Counted from the stretch's first letter, positions 8,368 through 17,228 are shown. The stretch: DNA of 64,000 bases from Microvirga arsenatis (GCF_009910705.1 NZ_JAAAXJ010000005.1:242103-306102); one strand, 5' to 3'. Notes: a model not told the origin generated them from the sequence alone. Numbers and translations are program-made.

Positions 8368-8912
8368 AGCACCGTCTCATTGGCCTCATGGGCTATGCCG
8401 GCGCAGGCAAGAGCGAGGTAGCCCGCCTCCTGCGGGAGCGTCACGGCTATCAGTCGCCCCATATCGTCCAGCCGCTCAAGGCCATGCTGGGCACACTTCT
8501 GCGGGAAATCGGGCACGATGCGGAAACCATCGCCCGGTATGTGGACGGGGATCTGAAACGGGAGGTGATCCCAGAACTTGGGGTCACCTCGACCTGGGCG
8601 CAGCAGACGCTCGGAAACGAGTGGGGCCGGGTCTGTATCCGGCCGGACCTGTGGCTCTCGCTCTGGCTCGCCAGGGCGGACAAGATCATCGCTGGGGGAG
8701 GAAGGGTCGCGCAGGAAAGTGTGCGGTTCCCCAACGAAGCGGAGGCGCTTCGCGCCCGTGGCGCGCTGCTGATCGAGGTCCGGCGCCCGGGCGTCGGCCC
8801 GCTGTCGGATCATCCCTCGGAGAAGCTGCCGGCGCAGGCGGATCTGATTCTCCAGAACGATGGATCCCTTGACGACCTCCGCGCTGCCGTCGACAACCTG
8901 ATGGCGGCTTGA
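8364..8912 (+). CDS. Deoxynucleoside monophosphate kinase-like P-loop protein
   Basis: This 182-residue protein has a Walker A P-loop (GYAGAGKSE at residues 10-18) and the general layout of phage dNMP kinases and dephospho-CoA-kinase-like enzymes, with a mid-chain WAQQTLGNEW segment and a late acceptor-like region. Phage dNMP kinases transfer phosphate from ATP to dNMPs to support DNA synthesis. It overlaps the metallophosphoesterase gene (ATGA), so both are coupled, and it is the last gene before the terminator. The exact substrate cannot be read from the sequence. Confidence 0.72.
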   Translation: MKHRLIGLMGYAGAGKSEVARLLRERHGYQSPHIVQPLKAMLGTLLREIGHDAETIARYVDGDLKREVIPELGVTSTWAQQTLGNEWGRVCIRPDLWLSLWLARADKIIAGGGRVAQESVRFPNEAEALRARGALLIEVRRPGVGPLSDHPSEKLPAQADLILQNDGSLDDLRAAVDNLMAA

Positions 8913-8929
8913 CCTGAACACCCTGATTT

Positions 8930-8966
8930 GCCCCTCTCCGGCTTCCGGCCGGGGAGGGGCTTTTTT
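8930..8966 (+). terminator. Strong Rho-independent terminator at the prophage end
   Basis: The stem GCCCCTC (8930-8936) pairs with GAGGGGC (8954-8960), with further GC pairing inside, and is followed directly by six T residues (8961-8966). It closes the phage operon 17 bases after the last stop codon. Confidence 0.88.
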
Positions 8967-9150
8967 GCGTCATGTCGCGCGCGCGTAAGATTAAAGGCCT
9001 ATCGACTTTCCGGCTTCCTGAACGATGTGACAATATCGACCGGCGCTCAGAATGATACTTTGTTCCAGCACGGCATCGGGCGTCCGGCTCGGTGCGGGAA
9101 GGGAGATCGGACGGCCTCATGACCCGTCTGTTGAAGCGCGAGCTATTCTA

Positions 9151-9244
9151 ACCGTGCCGGAGGCAAACCCGGCCCGTGCACCCTGCCTCTCTGGCCTTCG
9201 GGCTGGCGGGGCTCCTTCTCTCGGCTAAGCCACCCGAGAACGGT
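9151..9244 (+). ncRNA. Candidate structured RNA of unknown family
   Basis: By eye the segment folds into a multi-branched structure. A closing stem (ACCGT at 9151-9155 with ACGGT at 9240-9244) encloses three hairpins: GCCGG/CCGGC (9156-9160, 9169-9173), CCCTGCC/GGCGGGG (9181-9187, 9205-9211, with an inner TTCG-capped helix) and TCTCGG/CCGAGA (9219-9224, 9234-9239). No open reading frame of quality covers it. It lies between the prophage terminator and a pseudogene. Strand is assumed from G-U pairing and could be wrong. I do not recognise the family; the phage C4 antisense RNA class is one test case. Confidence 0.35.
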
Positions 9245-9689
9245 ACAGGAACATAGGGGCTTCTGTAGTGGGGGATGCGCTGTAACGGACCTCCGCTACC
9301 ATCAATCACTTGAGTGCTTAGAGTGATTGCAGAATAACAGGTTCTAGCCTCCTGAAAGGTAGTGCCTCCAACGTGAAAAGCTCAATGGCTTCTGTTGGCT
9401 TAGCAGTCTTTCCATCGATGGCAGGTGTCTGCTCTTGACCCAGAGCTGCCTCTCGCTGCCCCGGTTGCAGTGAATGCGGGCGGAGTATCGAGGTTGCGCA
9501 GACCACATCATTCGGGGGTGACATTGTGGCCGATCGACCAAACTCCTGATGAGACCTAGAGCCCGTGGCCTGCTCCAGCCTCCCTAGATCTCCCGGCCTG
9601 AACGGCAGCTAAGCGCGCATTGGGCAAATGGGTTCCAGGTGGAGCCATACGCTCGCGCTACGGCTCCTCCGGCGCAGGAGGGTTGCGAG
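9245..9689. other. Gap without a recognisable gene
   Basis: Reading frames here are short and lack coding character; those on the minus strand (9318-9541) have no ribosome site and no motif. An imperfect inverted repeat, CAATCACT (9303-9310) and AGTGATTG (9322-9329), is visible. If the prophage has an attachment site on this side, it would be in 8967-9689, but no repeat partner can be seen because the left end is outside the window. Confidence 0.5.
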
Positions 9690-10271
9690 ATGAAACAAAA
9701 GCTTTTTGCAGGATTGATCCCGGGATTTCTGATCCTGTCGGCGCCAGCATCGGCACAGCAAGGCTTCTTCGTAAACCCCTGGCCGATAAGAAGGTGACGG
9801 AGCTGCCCCCCGGAGAGTTATTCCGGCATATCAACACATTTGACGCGAAGGAACAGGCGGCGGCAGATCCCCTCGGGTTGGTGGCCGAGTACGACGGCAA
9901 GGTCTGGCTCTTCACGCTGCGCCGCGCGGGTGAGGGTGCCAAGGGCGGCACGGTGGTTGCTGAGATCGGGCCTATTCCTCGCATCACGGCTCAGGAGTAT
10001 CTGCTGCGGTCAACGAGGCCGGCGGTCCGAAGGGCAGCGCCACGGCGACGCACACGCATCCGGGCTCGGAGGCATTCTACGTGCTCAGGGCGAGTTGACC
10101 CAGAAAGCGCCACACTGGGTGGCTCGCCTCACCGCTGGCCAGAGCATGGTTGGCCAAGGGGCAGACATGCCGATGGTGGGGTCGAATAGCGGCTCCGAGG
10201 ACCTGCGTGAGTTCGCGCTGTTCGTGGTTGATGCCAACAAGCCGTTCTCGTCGCCGGCCAGGTTCGGCTGA
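9690..10271 (+). pseudogene. Secreted cupin-domain protein broken by three frameshifts
   Basis: A clean signal peptide (MKQKLFAGLIPGFLILSA then PASAQQ) starts at ATG 9690, but the frame stops soon after. The continuation lies in a second frame (KPLADKKVTELPPGELF to PRITAQEYLLR), then in a third frame that carries the cupin core (THTHPGSEAFYVLR near 10050), then back in the first frame (GELTQKAPHWVARL to FSSPARFG) up to the stop at 10269-10271. Together these read as one exported cupin protein of about 190 residues, so the gene is inactivated by at least three indels. It sits beside the prophage end and upstream of the cyclase. Confidence 0.75.
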
Positions 10272-10479
10272 TGAGAGCGGTCAACCTCGTCACCACCCAG
10301 TATTCGGACTCATGAGCCCGAGGCAGCAACCGGAAAGGAGCGGCATCAGGACCCATAATCTCTCCAGACGGCTCGCCCTCCGGACCAGCAGGGCGTAGAT
10401 TGTTCCGAGGGCAAACAGCTCTCGCCCAGCCAGGCGGAGTTGGGCCGGCCCGAACATGGTCTCGTGCGGGAAGGTTACC

Positions 10480-12192
10480 ATGCAGCGCCGCCTGACTGCG
10501 ATAATGGTGGCCGACATCGTCGGCTATTCGTCCCTCATGGAGGAGGCCGAGGAGCATACGGCCGGCCGGGTGGCCCGTTGCCGGGAGCTTGTGAGGGAGA
10601 AGGCGGCCTCCCTCGGCGGCCGGATTTTCAACACCGCAGGCGATGCCTGGCTGGCGGAGTTTGCCAGCCCCATCAACGCCCTGCGTTGTGCGGCCGAGAT
10701 CCGCAGCACGCTCGCGGGCACCGAGAGCATAGAGGCCGATCCGCTCAGGCTGCGCTTCGGGCTCCATCTTGCCGATGTCGTGGTCCAGGGGAGCGATCTG
10801 CTCGGGGACGGAGTGAACGTCGCGAGCCGCATCCAGCAGGAGGCGGACCCCGACAGCATCTTCATCAGTGGGGTGTTCTTCGACCACGTGCGGCGCAACT
10901 CGCCCTTTGCCTTCGAAGACTTGGGGGAGCGACGTCTGAAGAACCTGTCGCAGCCAATTCGCATCTACCGGCTGCGGGAGGAGCTGGCACGGCACAGACT
11001 GCAAACCGCACCGACACGCATCCCAGCTGCCGTAGAGAAACGCCCCTTATCGATCGCGGTCCTACCGTTCCGTGTCATGGGCGGGGACGAAGATCAGCGG
11101 TTCCTGGCCGAAGGGCTGACGGATGAGCTCATTGTCGAACTGGCTCGTTTCCGGCGCCTGTTCGTCAGCTCTCGTAGCGCGAGCTTCGCCCTTGCCGACG
11201 CTGATCCGGTCAAGGTTGGTGCCACGCTGGGCGTCGAATACGTCCTGGAGGGGCGGGTCCAGAGGATTGGTGATCAGATGCGGATTGGCCTCACCCTCAT
11301 TGAGACGAAGAAGGGCTCAGTCATATGGAGCGACAAGATCTCGCGTCCCTTCGCCGAACTCCCGGACCTGCTCGACAGGACGGCGGCTAGGATTGCTGCG
11401 ACGGTATTCGGCCGGATGGAGGATGACAGCATGGTCACGGCCCGGCGCAAGCCCCCCGAGAACATGTCAGCCTTTGAATGCTTCCTCCGCGGACTCGAGC
11501 AGCACCGTCTTGGCGGCGTACTGGAGGAGCACTCCCGCGAGGCAGTGCAATGGTTCACCCGCGCCGTCGAACTCGACCCGAACTACGGGACGGCCTACGC
11601 TTGGCGGGTCTGCGCGGCGTCCGACCTCCCGGAGTTCAGTTATCTGGAGAGCGAGCCGGACATTCGCCGGGCGCTGGAGCTGGATCCCTGCGACGCCGAG
11701 GCGAACCGGATCGCGTCCTTCTTCGCGCTGCTGAAGGGCGATTTCGACCAGGCCGCGGTGCTGATGCGCCGGGCCATGGAGCTGAACCCGTCCGACGCCT
11801 ACATCAAGGCGCGCTGTGCGGCTGTCGCGACGTTCATCGGCGAGCCCGAGGAGGCGCTACGGCTGCTCGACGAGGCGGAGGCTCTTGATCCACTGCTGCC
11901 GGTGTGGTGCGTCGAGGAGCGCGGCATCGCCCTCTATGCAATGGCCCGCTACGAGGAGGCACTCGCAGCCCTGGGCAAGCTCGTGTTCCAGACGTTCCGC
12001 TCGCGGCTGTACCGGGCCGCGGCGCTGATGGCGCTCAACCGGCCGGAGGAAGCCCACCCGCTTGTCAGGGAAGCGATTGTGGGAAAACCGAACTTTACTG
12101 TGTCGCGGTTCCTGTTCCAGGAGCGCTATTGTAACCCTTCGATGCGCCGGCAGTTGCAAAGCCGGCTGGAGGAGGCGGGAATGCCGCCGTGA
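10480..12192 (+). CDS. Class III adenylate/guanylate cyclase with TolB-like and TPR regions
   Basis: The N-terminal domain of this 570-residue protein is a class III nucleotidyl cyclase: it has the metal-binding Asp12 in VADIVGYS, a second metal Asp55 in NTAGDAW and the GDGVNVASRIQ motif with the Asn and Arg that stabilise the transition state. A central region beginning near residue 190 (SIAVLPFRVMGGDEDQRFLAEGLTDEL) is the TolB-like amino-terminal fold common in this family, and the last 230 residues contain TPR repeats. There is no transmembrane segment, so it is probably cytoplasmic. I chose ATG 10480, preceded by GGAAGG, because family members start with M-x-RRL-x-A-I; an upstream ATG at 10456 adds eight residues. 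Cyclic AMP is the likely product. Confidence 0.88.
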   Translation: MQRRLTAIMVADIVGYSSLMEEAEEHTAGRVARCRELVREKAASLGGRIFNTAGDAWLAEFASPINALRCAAEIRSTLAGTESIEADPLRLRFGLHLADVVVQGSDLLGDGVNVASRIQQEADPDSIFISGVFFDHVRRNSPFAFEDLGERRLKNLSQPIRIYRLREELARHRLQTAPTRIPAAVEKRPLSIAVLPFRVMGGDEDQRFLAEGLTDELIVELARFRRLFVSSRSASFALADADPVKVGATLGVEYVLEGRVQRIGDQMRIGLTLIETKKGSVIWSDKISRPFAELPDLLDRTAARIAATVFGRMEDDSMVTARRKPPENMSAFECFLRGLEQHRLGGVLEEHSREAVQWFTRAVELDPNYGTAYAWRVCAASDLPEFSYLESEPDIRRALELDPCDAEANRIASFFALLKGDFDQAAVLMRRAMELNPSDAYIKARCAAVATFIGEPEEALRLLDEAEALDPLLPVWCVEERGIALYAMARYEEALAALGKLVFQTFRSRLYRAAALMALNRPEEAHPLVREAIVGKPNFTVSRFLFQERYCNPSMRRQLQSRLEEAGMPP

Positions 12193-12460
12193 AGGCACAA
12201 GGGCTCGCGAATGGCCGGTCCTGGCACTAAGCTGACGTCGCTTGAAATCTTTGATTTGAGCCGAGAGAAGGTAGCTGGTACCCAATACGAGCAGGTTGAG
12301 GGCTGGCGAGATCGGTCCTCCGCTACCAGACCTTCATCCTTGGGACTCGCTGATATCGTGCCGGTGCTGCTGAGCGTGGCTGGCCTTTTTGGCGCGATAT
12401 AACGCTGGCACGGCCTTCCCCTCCCGCTACACTGCCTCCTGTACAAGAGGAGGACCAAGC

Positions 12461-12853
12461 ATGTCGAAGGAGATCGTCGAAGTTCCCGTTCTGTCGGAGG
12501 GCGTGCGTCGGGTGGGTGTTCCGCTGTCCATGGTGACGAGGGCGAACGGGTTCGTGTTCGTGTCGGGAACGCCGCCATTCGATCTCGAGACGGGCGGCTT
12601 CGTCAAAGGCGATATCGAGGTGCAGACAGAGGCGTCCCTGCGGGCGCTGCAGCATTGCCTGGAGAGCGCCGGAACCTCGCTCGACAAGGTGGTGATGGTG
12701 CGGATCTATGCGGCCAATGCCGGCTTCTACGGCGCCATCAACCGCGTCTACGCGCGCTTCTTCCCCAGCAGCCCGCCGTCGCGGACCTTCGTGCCGGTGG
12801 CGTCCTGGCCCATGGAGTTCGACATCGAGATCGAGTGCATCGCGCTGGCCTGA
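12461..12853 (+). CDS. RidA/YjgF family enamine/imine deaminase
   Basis: This 130-residue protein belongs to the RidA superfamily, which hydrolyses reactive enamine and imine intermediates to keto acids and ammonia. The typical strand FVFVSGTPPFD near residue 32 and the C-terminal signature PPSRTFVPVA, with the conserved Arg, then the DIEIECIA ending, are present. The length is normal and proteins of this family form trimers. ATG 12461 is preceded by an AGGAGGA site. It is a single gene that converges on the diguanylate cyclase gene. Which imine it acts on cannot be told. Confidence 0.88.
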   Translation: MSKEIVEVPVLSEGVRRVGVPLSMVTRANGFVFVSGTPPFDLETGGFVKGDIEVQTEASLRALQHCLESAGTSLDKVVMVRIYAANAGFYGAINRVYARFFPSSPPSRTFVPVASWPMEFDIEIECIALA

Positions 12854-12863
12854 ACTTCTCCGG

Positions 12864-14378
12864 TCACGCGGCTGCGTTCGGCAGCATCCTGCGGAGCAGA
12901 CGGGCCTCGGCCTTGAGGCTGTGGATGGCATTTCGCCCGGATGCCTTGGCTTGATAGAGCGCCTGATCGGCGGCCTCGAGAAGGATCTCCTTGTCGCTGC
13001 CGCGGCTTGGCTGAACGGATGCGGCGCCGATGCTGACCGTCACGATATGGTAGGGACTGCCTTCGTGGGCGATGCTCATGGCGGTGACGGTCTGGCGGAT
13101 CTTCTCCGCAATCGTCAGGGCACCCGCCAGATCCGTTTCCGGGAGCACGATGACGAACTCTTCGCCGCCGAAGCGGGCAGCGACGTCGCGGGGACGGCGG
13201 ATGTTGGCGTCCAGCGCCCCGGCGATGGCGCGCAGGACCTCGTCTCCCCTGCCATGGCCATAACGGTCGTTGAAGTTCTTGAAGTAGTCCGCGTCCACGT
13301 AGAGCAGCGACAGGGCGGTGCTCGAGCGAACGGATTGGCGCCATTCGCGCTCGAAGGTCTCCCGGAAGGCGCGGCGGTTCGGAAGGCCCGTCAGGTCGTC
13401 GGTTCTCGCGATGCGCCTGAGCTTCGTCTCCGCGCGCGTCCGGCGCTTCAGCTCGCGCTGGAAGAGGATCGTCAGCCCCACCACGGCACAGCAGAGCACA
13501 AGGGTCACGACGCTCAGGATCAAGACTTTCCGCCACCAGGAGGAGAAGACGTCATCCACCGAGAGCGCAACGGTCAGAACGAGGGGGTAGCGCTCCAGTC
13601 TCTCGAAGGAGATGATGCGCCGCACGCCATCGATGGGCGAAATCGACTCGAAGGTGCCGGACTTCTCCCGCAGGAGTCGCTGGACGTGGGGTGAACCGCT
13701 CAGATCCTGATTGATCTGCTTTTCGTCATAGGGAAAGCGCGTCAGCAGGATGCCGTCGTTGCGAAAGAGGTTGATGGCCGATTTCGCGCCCAGGCTCAGG
13801 TTGCTGAAGCGCTGGTTGATGGTGTCCAGGGGCAGCGCCCCCATGACGACGCCGGCGAAGCTCCCATCCGCATTGGAAAGGCGCCGGCTGATCGCGATGC
13901 TGATCTCGCCCTGTGACGTCTTGCTCCTGAAAGGGCGGCTCACATAGAGGCCGAGGTGCAAGTTCTCCTTGTGGACCGTGAAGTACTCCCTGTCAGCAAC
14001 GTTGAGGGAGCGGGGGGCGATGATCGGGCCCGCATCCGCGATGAGGTTGCCGGCCGCATCCACGAGCAGCAGGGTTCCCATGAAAGAGGATGACGCCGCC
14101 CGGTCGAAGAGCATCCGGTACTGCAGGTCGGCGGGCATGTCGCGGAAGTTCAGATGGCGCAGCCCTTCCATGGCCCCTTTCAGCGACAGATCCAGGAGCT
14201 CTAGGCTGCCGTCAAGATCCCGGGCAACGGCCGTCAGCACGTTCCGGGAGGATCGCTCCGCCTCCTGCAAGGTGCTGAGGCGGTCAACCCAGAGGGTGTG
14301 GGCAGAAATGCCGAGAATGCCTATTGCGATGATCCCTGCGATCAGGTGCAAATAGACTTCCGAGAACAGACGTTTCAT
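12864..14378 (-). CDS. Membrane-bound diguanylate cyclase with periplasmic Cache-like sensor
   Basis: This 504-residue protein makes cyclic di-GMP from two GTP. It has a transmembrane segment near the N-terminus (residues 5-28), a periplasmic sensor of about 240 residues resembling a double Cache domain (NVADREYFTVHKEN, YVSRPFRSKTSQGE, ISIAISRRL), a second transmembrane segment near residue 285 and a C-terminal GGDEF domain with an intact GGEEF active site. The motif RPRD lies five residues upstream of GGEEF and fits an allosteric inhibitory I-site. The start at 14378 is ATG; a GTG at 14390 would add four residues. Cyclic di-GMP would be a suitable activator for the PilZ protein encoded at 21277. 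Confidence 0.93.
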   Translation of the reverse strand: MKRLFSEVYLHLIAGIIAIGILGISAHTLWVDRLSTLQEAERSSRNVLTAVARDLDGSLELLDLSLKGAMEGLRHLNFRDMPADLQYRMLFDRAASSSFMGTLLLVDAAGNLIADAGPIIAPRSLNVADREYFTVHKENLHLGLYVSRPFRSKTSQGEISIAISRRLSNADGSFAGVVMGALPLDTINQRFSNLSLGAKSAINLFRNDGILLTRFPYDEKQINQDLSGSPHVQRLLREKSGTFESISPIDGVRRIISFERLERYPLVLTVALSVDDVFSSWWRKVLILSVVTLVLCCAVVGLTILFQRELKRRTRAETKLRRIARTDDLTGLPNRRAFRETFEREWRQSVRSSTALSLLYVDADYFKNFNDRYGHGRGDEVLRAIAGALDANIRRPRDVAARFGGEEFVIVLPETDLAGALTIAEKIRQTVTAMSIAHEGSPYHIVTVSIGAASVQPSRGSDKEILLEAADQALYQAKASGRNAIHSLKAEARLLRRMLPNAAA

Positions 14379-14548
14379 TCCGCCGCACACAGATTAAACT
14401 TGAATATATGTCTATAAACGATGCGGGAATGACTGGCTAATGGATTTGACGATATCCTTTAGGGGTAGGAGCCTTATTCAAGGTTATTTCAAACCGCTTC
14501 CGGCGTCAGTGACGACGACTATTGTAACGTTTCGGAACTGATCTTGTC

Positions 14549-14875
14549 GTGACGAGCAATCCCGAAACGCAAAGAACGGCGGATCGTTCATCATTTGTTC
14601 TGGATTTGCTGGCAGTCGTTACTGGATGGAAGTCAATGGAGGAGGGGTGGATGTTCGGCCCGTCTCAATCCCATCGCATCTGGAGAATGATGAACGCCCT
14701 GATCGATGCCCGGCCGGAATGGGCGGACAGGGACATCTTCGAAGCCGACCGGGACAAAATCCTGCGCTACGGCACATCCATCGGGCTTTCGATGGAAGAG
14801 CTGTTCCGGGTGACCGACCCTGATGCCGTGCTGAGTCTCTGGGCAGCCGCGGAAGCCGCCGGGGCGGAGGATTGA
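14549..14875 (+). CDS. Hypothetical conserved small protein
   Basis: This 108-residue protein is not recognised. It has no signal peptide or membrane segment and is rich in Trp and Met in its centre (GWKSMEEGWMFG, HRIWRMMNAL), followed by an acidic helical end. The start used is GTG 14549, which has a weak ribosome site; an ATG at 14636 inside the frame is a possible shorter start. It is divergently placed from the diguanylate cyclase, leaving 170 bases between them for both promoters. Confidence 0.5.
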   Translation: MTSNPETQRTADRSSFVLDLLAVVTGWKSMEEGWMFGPSQSHRIWRMMNALIDARPEWADRDIFEADRDKILRYGTSIGLSMEELFRVTDPDAVLSLWAAAEAAGAED

Positions 14876-15008
14876 CCGTTGCCCGACGGGCTGTCCCGAA
14901 ACCTATTACGACGGCAGCTTCGCTTCTAATGACGCCCTCATGGCGAGTGTCTGTGGAACCATGCCTTGCACAAGATGCGTTCTTCAGACAGCGAGAGGGA
15001 GTTATGTC

Positions 15009-15623
15009 ATGACAGGATTGCGGTCCCATTGGCTGCTCACAGCTTCGCTTCTCGGCGTGCTTGTGAGCCCGCCGGCAAGCTTGGCCCAAGCCGGGCGCCC
15101 TTGGGTCGATCCGCCTCCGGAAGGCGAGACTCGGTCTCAAACGCCGGCGCCACCGCCCGCCGCGGCTCCGGCCCAGGCGGCCGCCCCTGCGCAGCCGCCC
15201 ACCGCCCCGCCTGCGCCCTCCACCGCGCAAGCTGCCAAGGGTGGAGGGGAGACAGCGGAAGACGCCAGCGCGCAGGCCCCCAGCCGCAAGCCGGCGAACG
15301 AAGAACAGGCCAAGCAGAAGATCCAGCCCGATCGCAGGGCGAGAAGCCCATCGCAACAGGCAGGCGATTCAACACGCAGCCAGAAGAGGGAAGAGCGTGT
15401 GGTCCGTCGCCGCGAGCCGGACACCACGGCATCCCACGCCCAGCCGCGCAACGGGGCCGAGCGCCGGGCGCGGATCCTTCGCTATGGCTCGGCTCAGGAG
15501 GGCGTCGACGCAGGCCTTCAGGTGATGCGCCTGAGAACCATTCAACTGCCCGACGGGCGACGCATCGACATTCTCACCCGCCCGGATCAGGACCTTCCAC
15601 CCTCGATACCCAATGCAGACTGA
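15009..15623 (+). CDS. Secreted proline/alanine-rich protein of unknown function
   Basis: This 204-residue protein begins with a signal peptide (residues 1-27, core WLLTASLLGVLVSPPASLAQA) and then has a low-complexity region rich in Pro, Ala and Gln (about residues 35-75), followed by a basic region with many Arg and Lys and a short structured C-terminus (LQVMRLRTIQLPDGRRIDILTRP). It is likely exported to the periplasm. ATG 15009 is preceded by GAGGGA; the upstream ATG at 14940 would place the signal peptide internally. No family was recognised. A GGAAC and a CGTT element 18 bases apart lie upstream (14955-14981). Confidence 0.65.
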   Translation: MTGLRSHWLLTASLLGVLVSPPASLAQAGRPWVDPPPEGETRSQTPAPPPAAAPAQAAAPAQPPTAPPAPSTAQAAKGGGETAEDASAQAPSRKPANEEQAKQKIQPDRRARSPSQQAGDSTRSQKREERVVRRREPDTTASHAQPRNGAERRARILRYGSAQEGVDAGLQVMRLRTIQLPDGRRIDILTRPDQDLPPSIPNAD

Positions 15624-15679
15624 CGGCATGCTCTTGGAAAGCAAGCTGGAAGCGATGTCGCCGACAGTCCTTGTCGCGC

Positions 15680-16288
15680 CTATTGCGGCGGCAGGGAGGA
15701 TTGCCCATCGCTCCGCCATTGCATCACGACATCTTCTGCGCGGCGGCGGATGTCGAGCCACAGATGCAGCTCCCGTCGGGCATCGTCCAGGGCGCGATGG
15801 ACGGCCGGGCCGAGCGCATCGTCCCTGCGCTGCGCCTGGGCCAGGATATCCCGCACGATGCCGTGGTGGAGCTCGGCCGGCAGAGGGGCGGCCCTCAACG
15901 CTTCGTCGATGGCGCGCCTGTGCGCGACCTCCGTGTCCTCGAGGCGCAGCGTATGGCGCGGAAGGCCGGCCGTGCGCAAGAGTCTGCTGAGCCATTTCCC
16001 GTCCCATGACGGGGCCGTCGCATAAAGGGCACGATGCGAGAGGGTGGAGACCATGCGCCGGGCAACGTCTTCCACCGGCTCTCCTTCGGCTCTCAGCCGG
16101 TCCCGGGAGATGCCATGGATTGCCTCGGCCTCCTCGTCCCAGTCTGTCCAGGAGGAGGCAGGCCTGATCAGGTGGCTCTCCTCTTCGCCGCTTCCTAGAA
16201 CCCAGGCGACCTCGATGGGGTAGCCCTGCTTGCCGAGGGAGGAGGCCTCGAAGTCGAGGAATGCGATGTCAGGCGCTTCGCTCATCAC
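15680..16288 (-). CDS. DnaQ-like 3'-5' exonuclease
   Basis: This 202-residue protein has the acidic residues of the DEDD exonuclease superfamily: Asp12 and Glu14 in FLDFEASS (motif I), a central Asp in SWDGKWL (motif II) and a C-terminal HRALDDA with His and Asp (motif III, DEDDh type). The HGIS segment after motif I is also typical of the epsilon-subunit-like family. It probably degrades single-stranded DNA or RNA in the cytoplasm. Its start overlaps the stop of the upstream gene at 16285-16288 (ATGA), so the two form a small operon. Confidence 0.82.
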   Translation of the reverse strand: MMSEAPDIAFLDFEASSLGKQGYPIEVAWVLGSGEEESHLIRPASSWTDWDEEAEAIHGISRDRLRAEGEPVEDVARRMVSTLSHRALYATAPSWDGKWLSRLLRTAGLPRHTLRLEDTEVAHRRAIDEALRAAPLPAELHHGIVRDILAQAQRRDDALGPAVHRALDDARRELHLWLDIRRRAEDVVMQWRSDGQSSLPPQ

Positions 16289-16560
16289 GTTTCGGATCGT
16301 GCGGCAGAGGATGGCTCTTCGGCAAGACGGTCATGAATCTCCTTCAGCAGCTCTTCATCCTGGAGACTCCGTTCCCAGTCCTCCGGAAGTTCGAGTCGCA
16401 CGGATTTTGCGCCACCTGATGGTGTGCAGACCACATGAACCCTGCCTTCATCGCCCTCCACGCGGGCTGCATCCTTCTTCTCCGGGTCGTTGCCGAGACC
16501 TGCAAACGCTTGAATGCAGGACCATGCCACCCCGTCGGCACCGGTTACTTCTCGTGGCAT
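16285..16560 (-). CDS. Hypothetical small protein coupled to the exonuclease gene
   Basis: This 91-residue protein is not recognised. It has a central beta-rich segment (VHVVCTPSGGAKSVRLELP) and a charged, helical C-terminus (EELLKEIHDRLAEE). There is no signal peptide or membrane segment. The stop overlaps the exonuclease start by four bases, which indicates translational coupling. It starts at ATG 16560 and is divergent from the rhodanese gene. Confidence 0.6.
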   Translation of the reverse strand: MPREVTGADGVAWSCIQAFAGLGNDPEKKDAARVEGDEGRVHVVCTPSGGAKSVRLELPEDWERSLQDEELLKEIHDRLAEEPSSAARSET

Positions 16561-16779
16561 GCCACCGTCCCTTCCCGCATGAGGATCCTCACTTCCTGAC
16601 GGCGATCATGCTCCGCTCATAACTCGATCGAGCGGCATGCATCGCACCTGTCGACAACGCATGAAGGTGGGGGAGGGCTCCCCGGGCGTCGCTGCAGGCT
16701 CGCGCCTTCTTGACACGGCTTCGAGACGGATCGAGCCTTTGTGCCCTGCCGGTGGGCAGAACAGCCTTTGGAGAATGCT

Positions 16780-17160
16780 ATGGCTCGAACCGTCAAGGAT
16801 ATGTTGGCTGAAGCCAACGCCTCAGTGCCGAAATTATCACCCAGCGAGGCTGCCGAGAGGATGCGCTCGAGCGATGTTCTCGTTGTGGATGTGCGGGACC
16901 CCACGGAGGTTCAGCAGACCGGGAAAATCAAGGGTGCTGTCAACGTCTCACGGGGCATGCTCGAGTTCAGGGCCGACCCGGAGAGCCCCTATCATAATCC
17001 CGCTTTCGAGAAGAGCAGGACCATCCTGCTGCATTGTGCCTCCGGCGGCCGCTCAGCCCTGGCGGGCAAGGTGCTGAAGGACATGGGCTATACGGACGTA
17101 TACAACATTGGAGGCTTCAAGGAGCTGGCGGATGGAGGGGTCGAGATCGAATCCGCCTGA
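16780..17160 (+). CDS. Rhodanese-like sulfurtransferase
   Basis: This 126-residue single-domain rhodanese transfers sulfane sulfur to a thiophilic acceptor. The active-site loop with the catalytic Cys86 (CASGGR) is intact, and the entry segment VVDVRDP and the closing segment YNIGGFKEL are typical. No signal peptide is present, so it is cytoplasmic. I chose ATG 16780, preceded by GGAGA, over an earlier in-frame ATG at 16741. It converges on the lytic transglycosylase gene. The physiological acceptor is unknown. Confidence 0.9.
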   Translation: MARTVKDMLAEANASVPKLSPSEAAERMRSSDVLVVDVRDPTEVQQTGKIKGAVNVSRGMLEFRADPESPYHNPAFEKSRTILLHCASGGRSALAGKVLKDMGYTDVYNIGGFKELADGGVEIESA

Positions 17161-17228
17161 CGGGATCCTCGTGCAGATGGGCAGGCTCGCCAAGCCTCGG
17201 ACTCGGCGAGCTTGCCGACCGGCCGCTG

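Noticed and set aside
9245..9689. Attachment site or tRNA at the prophage border
   Set aside because: No tRNA-like fold with CCA end and no direct repeat could be found, since the other prophage end is outside the window.
12211..12402. Plus-strand frame of 63 codons between the cyclase and RidA genes
   Set aside because: No ribosome site; composition is irregular and no family was recognised.
14955..14981. EcfG-type promoter before the secreted Pro/Ala-rich protein gene
   Set aside because: Both elements match (GGAAC and CGTT) but the spacing is 18 bases, longer than the consensus, so I did not list it as a feature.
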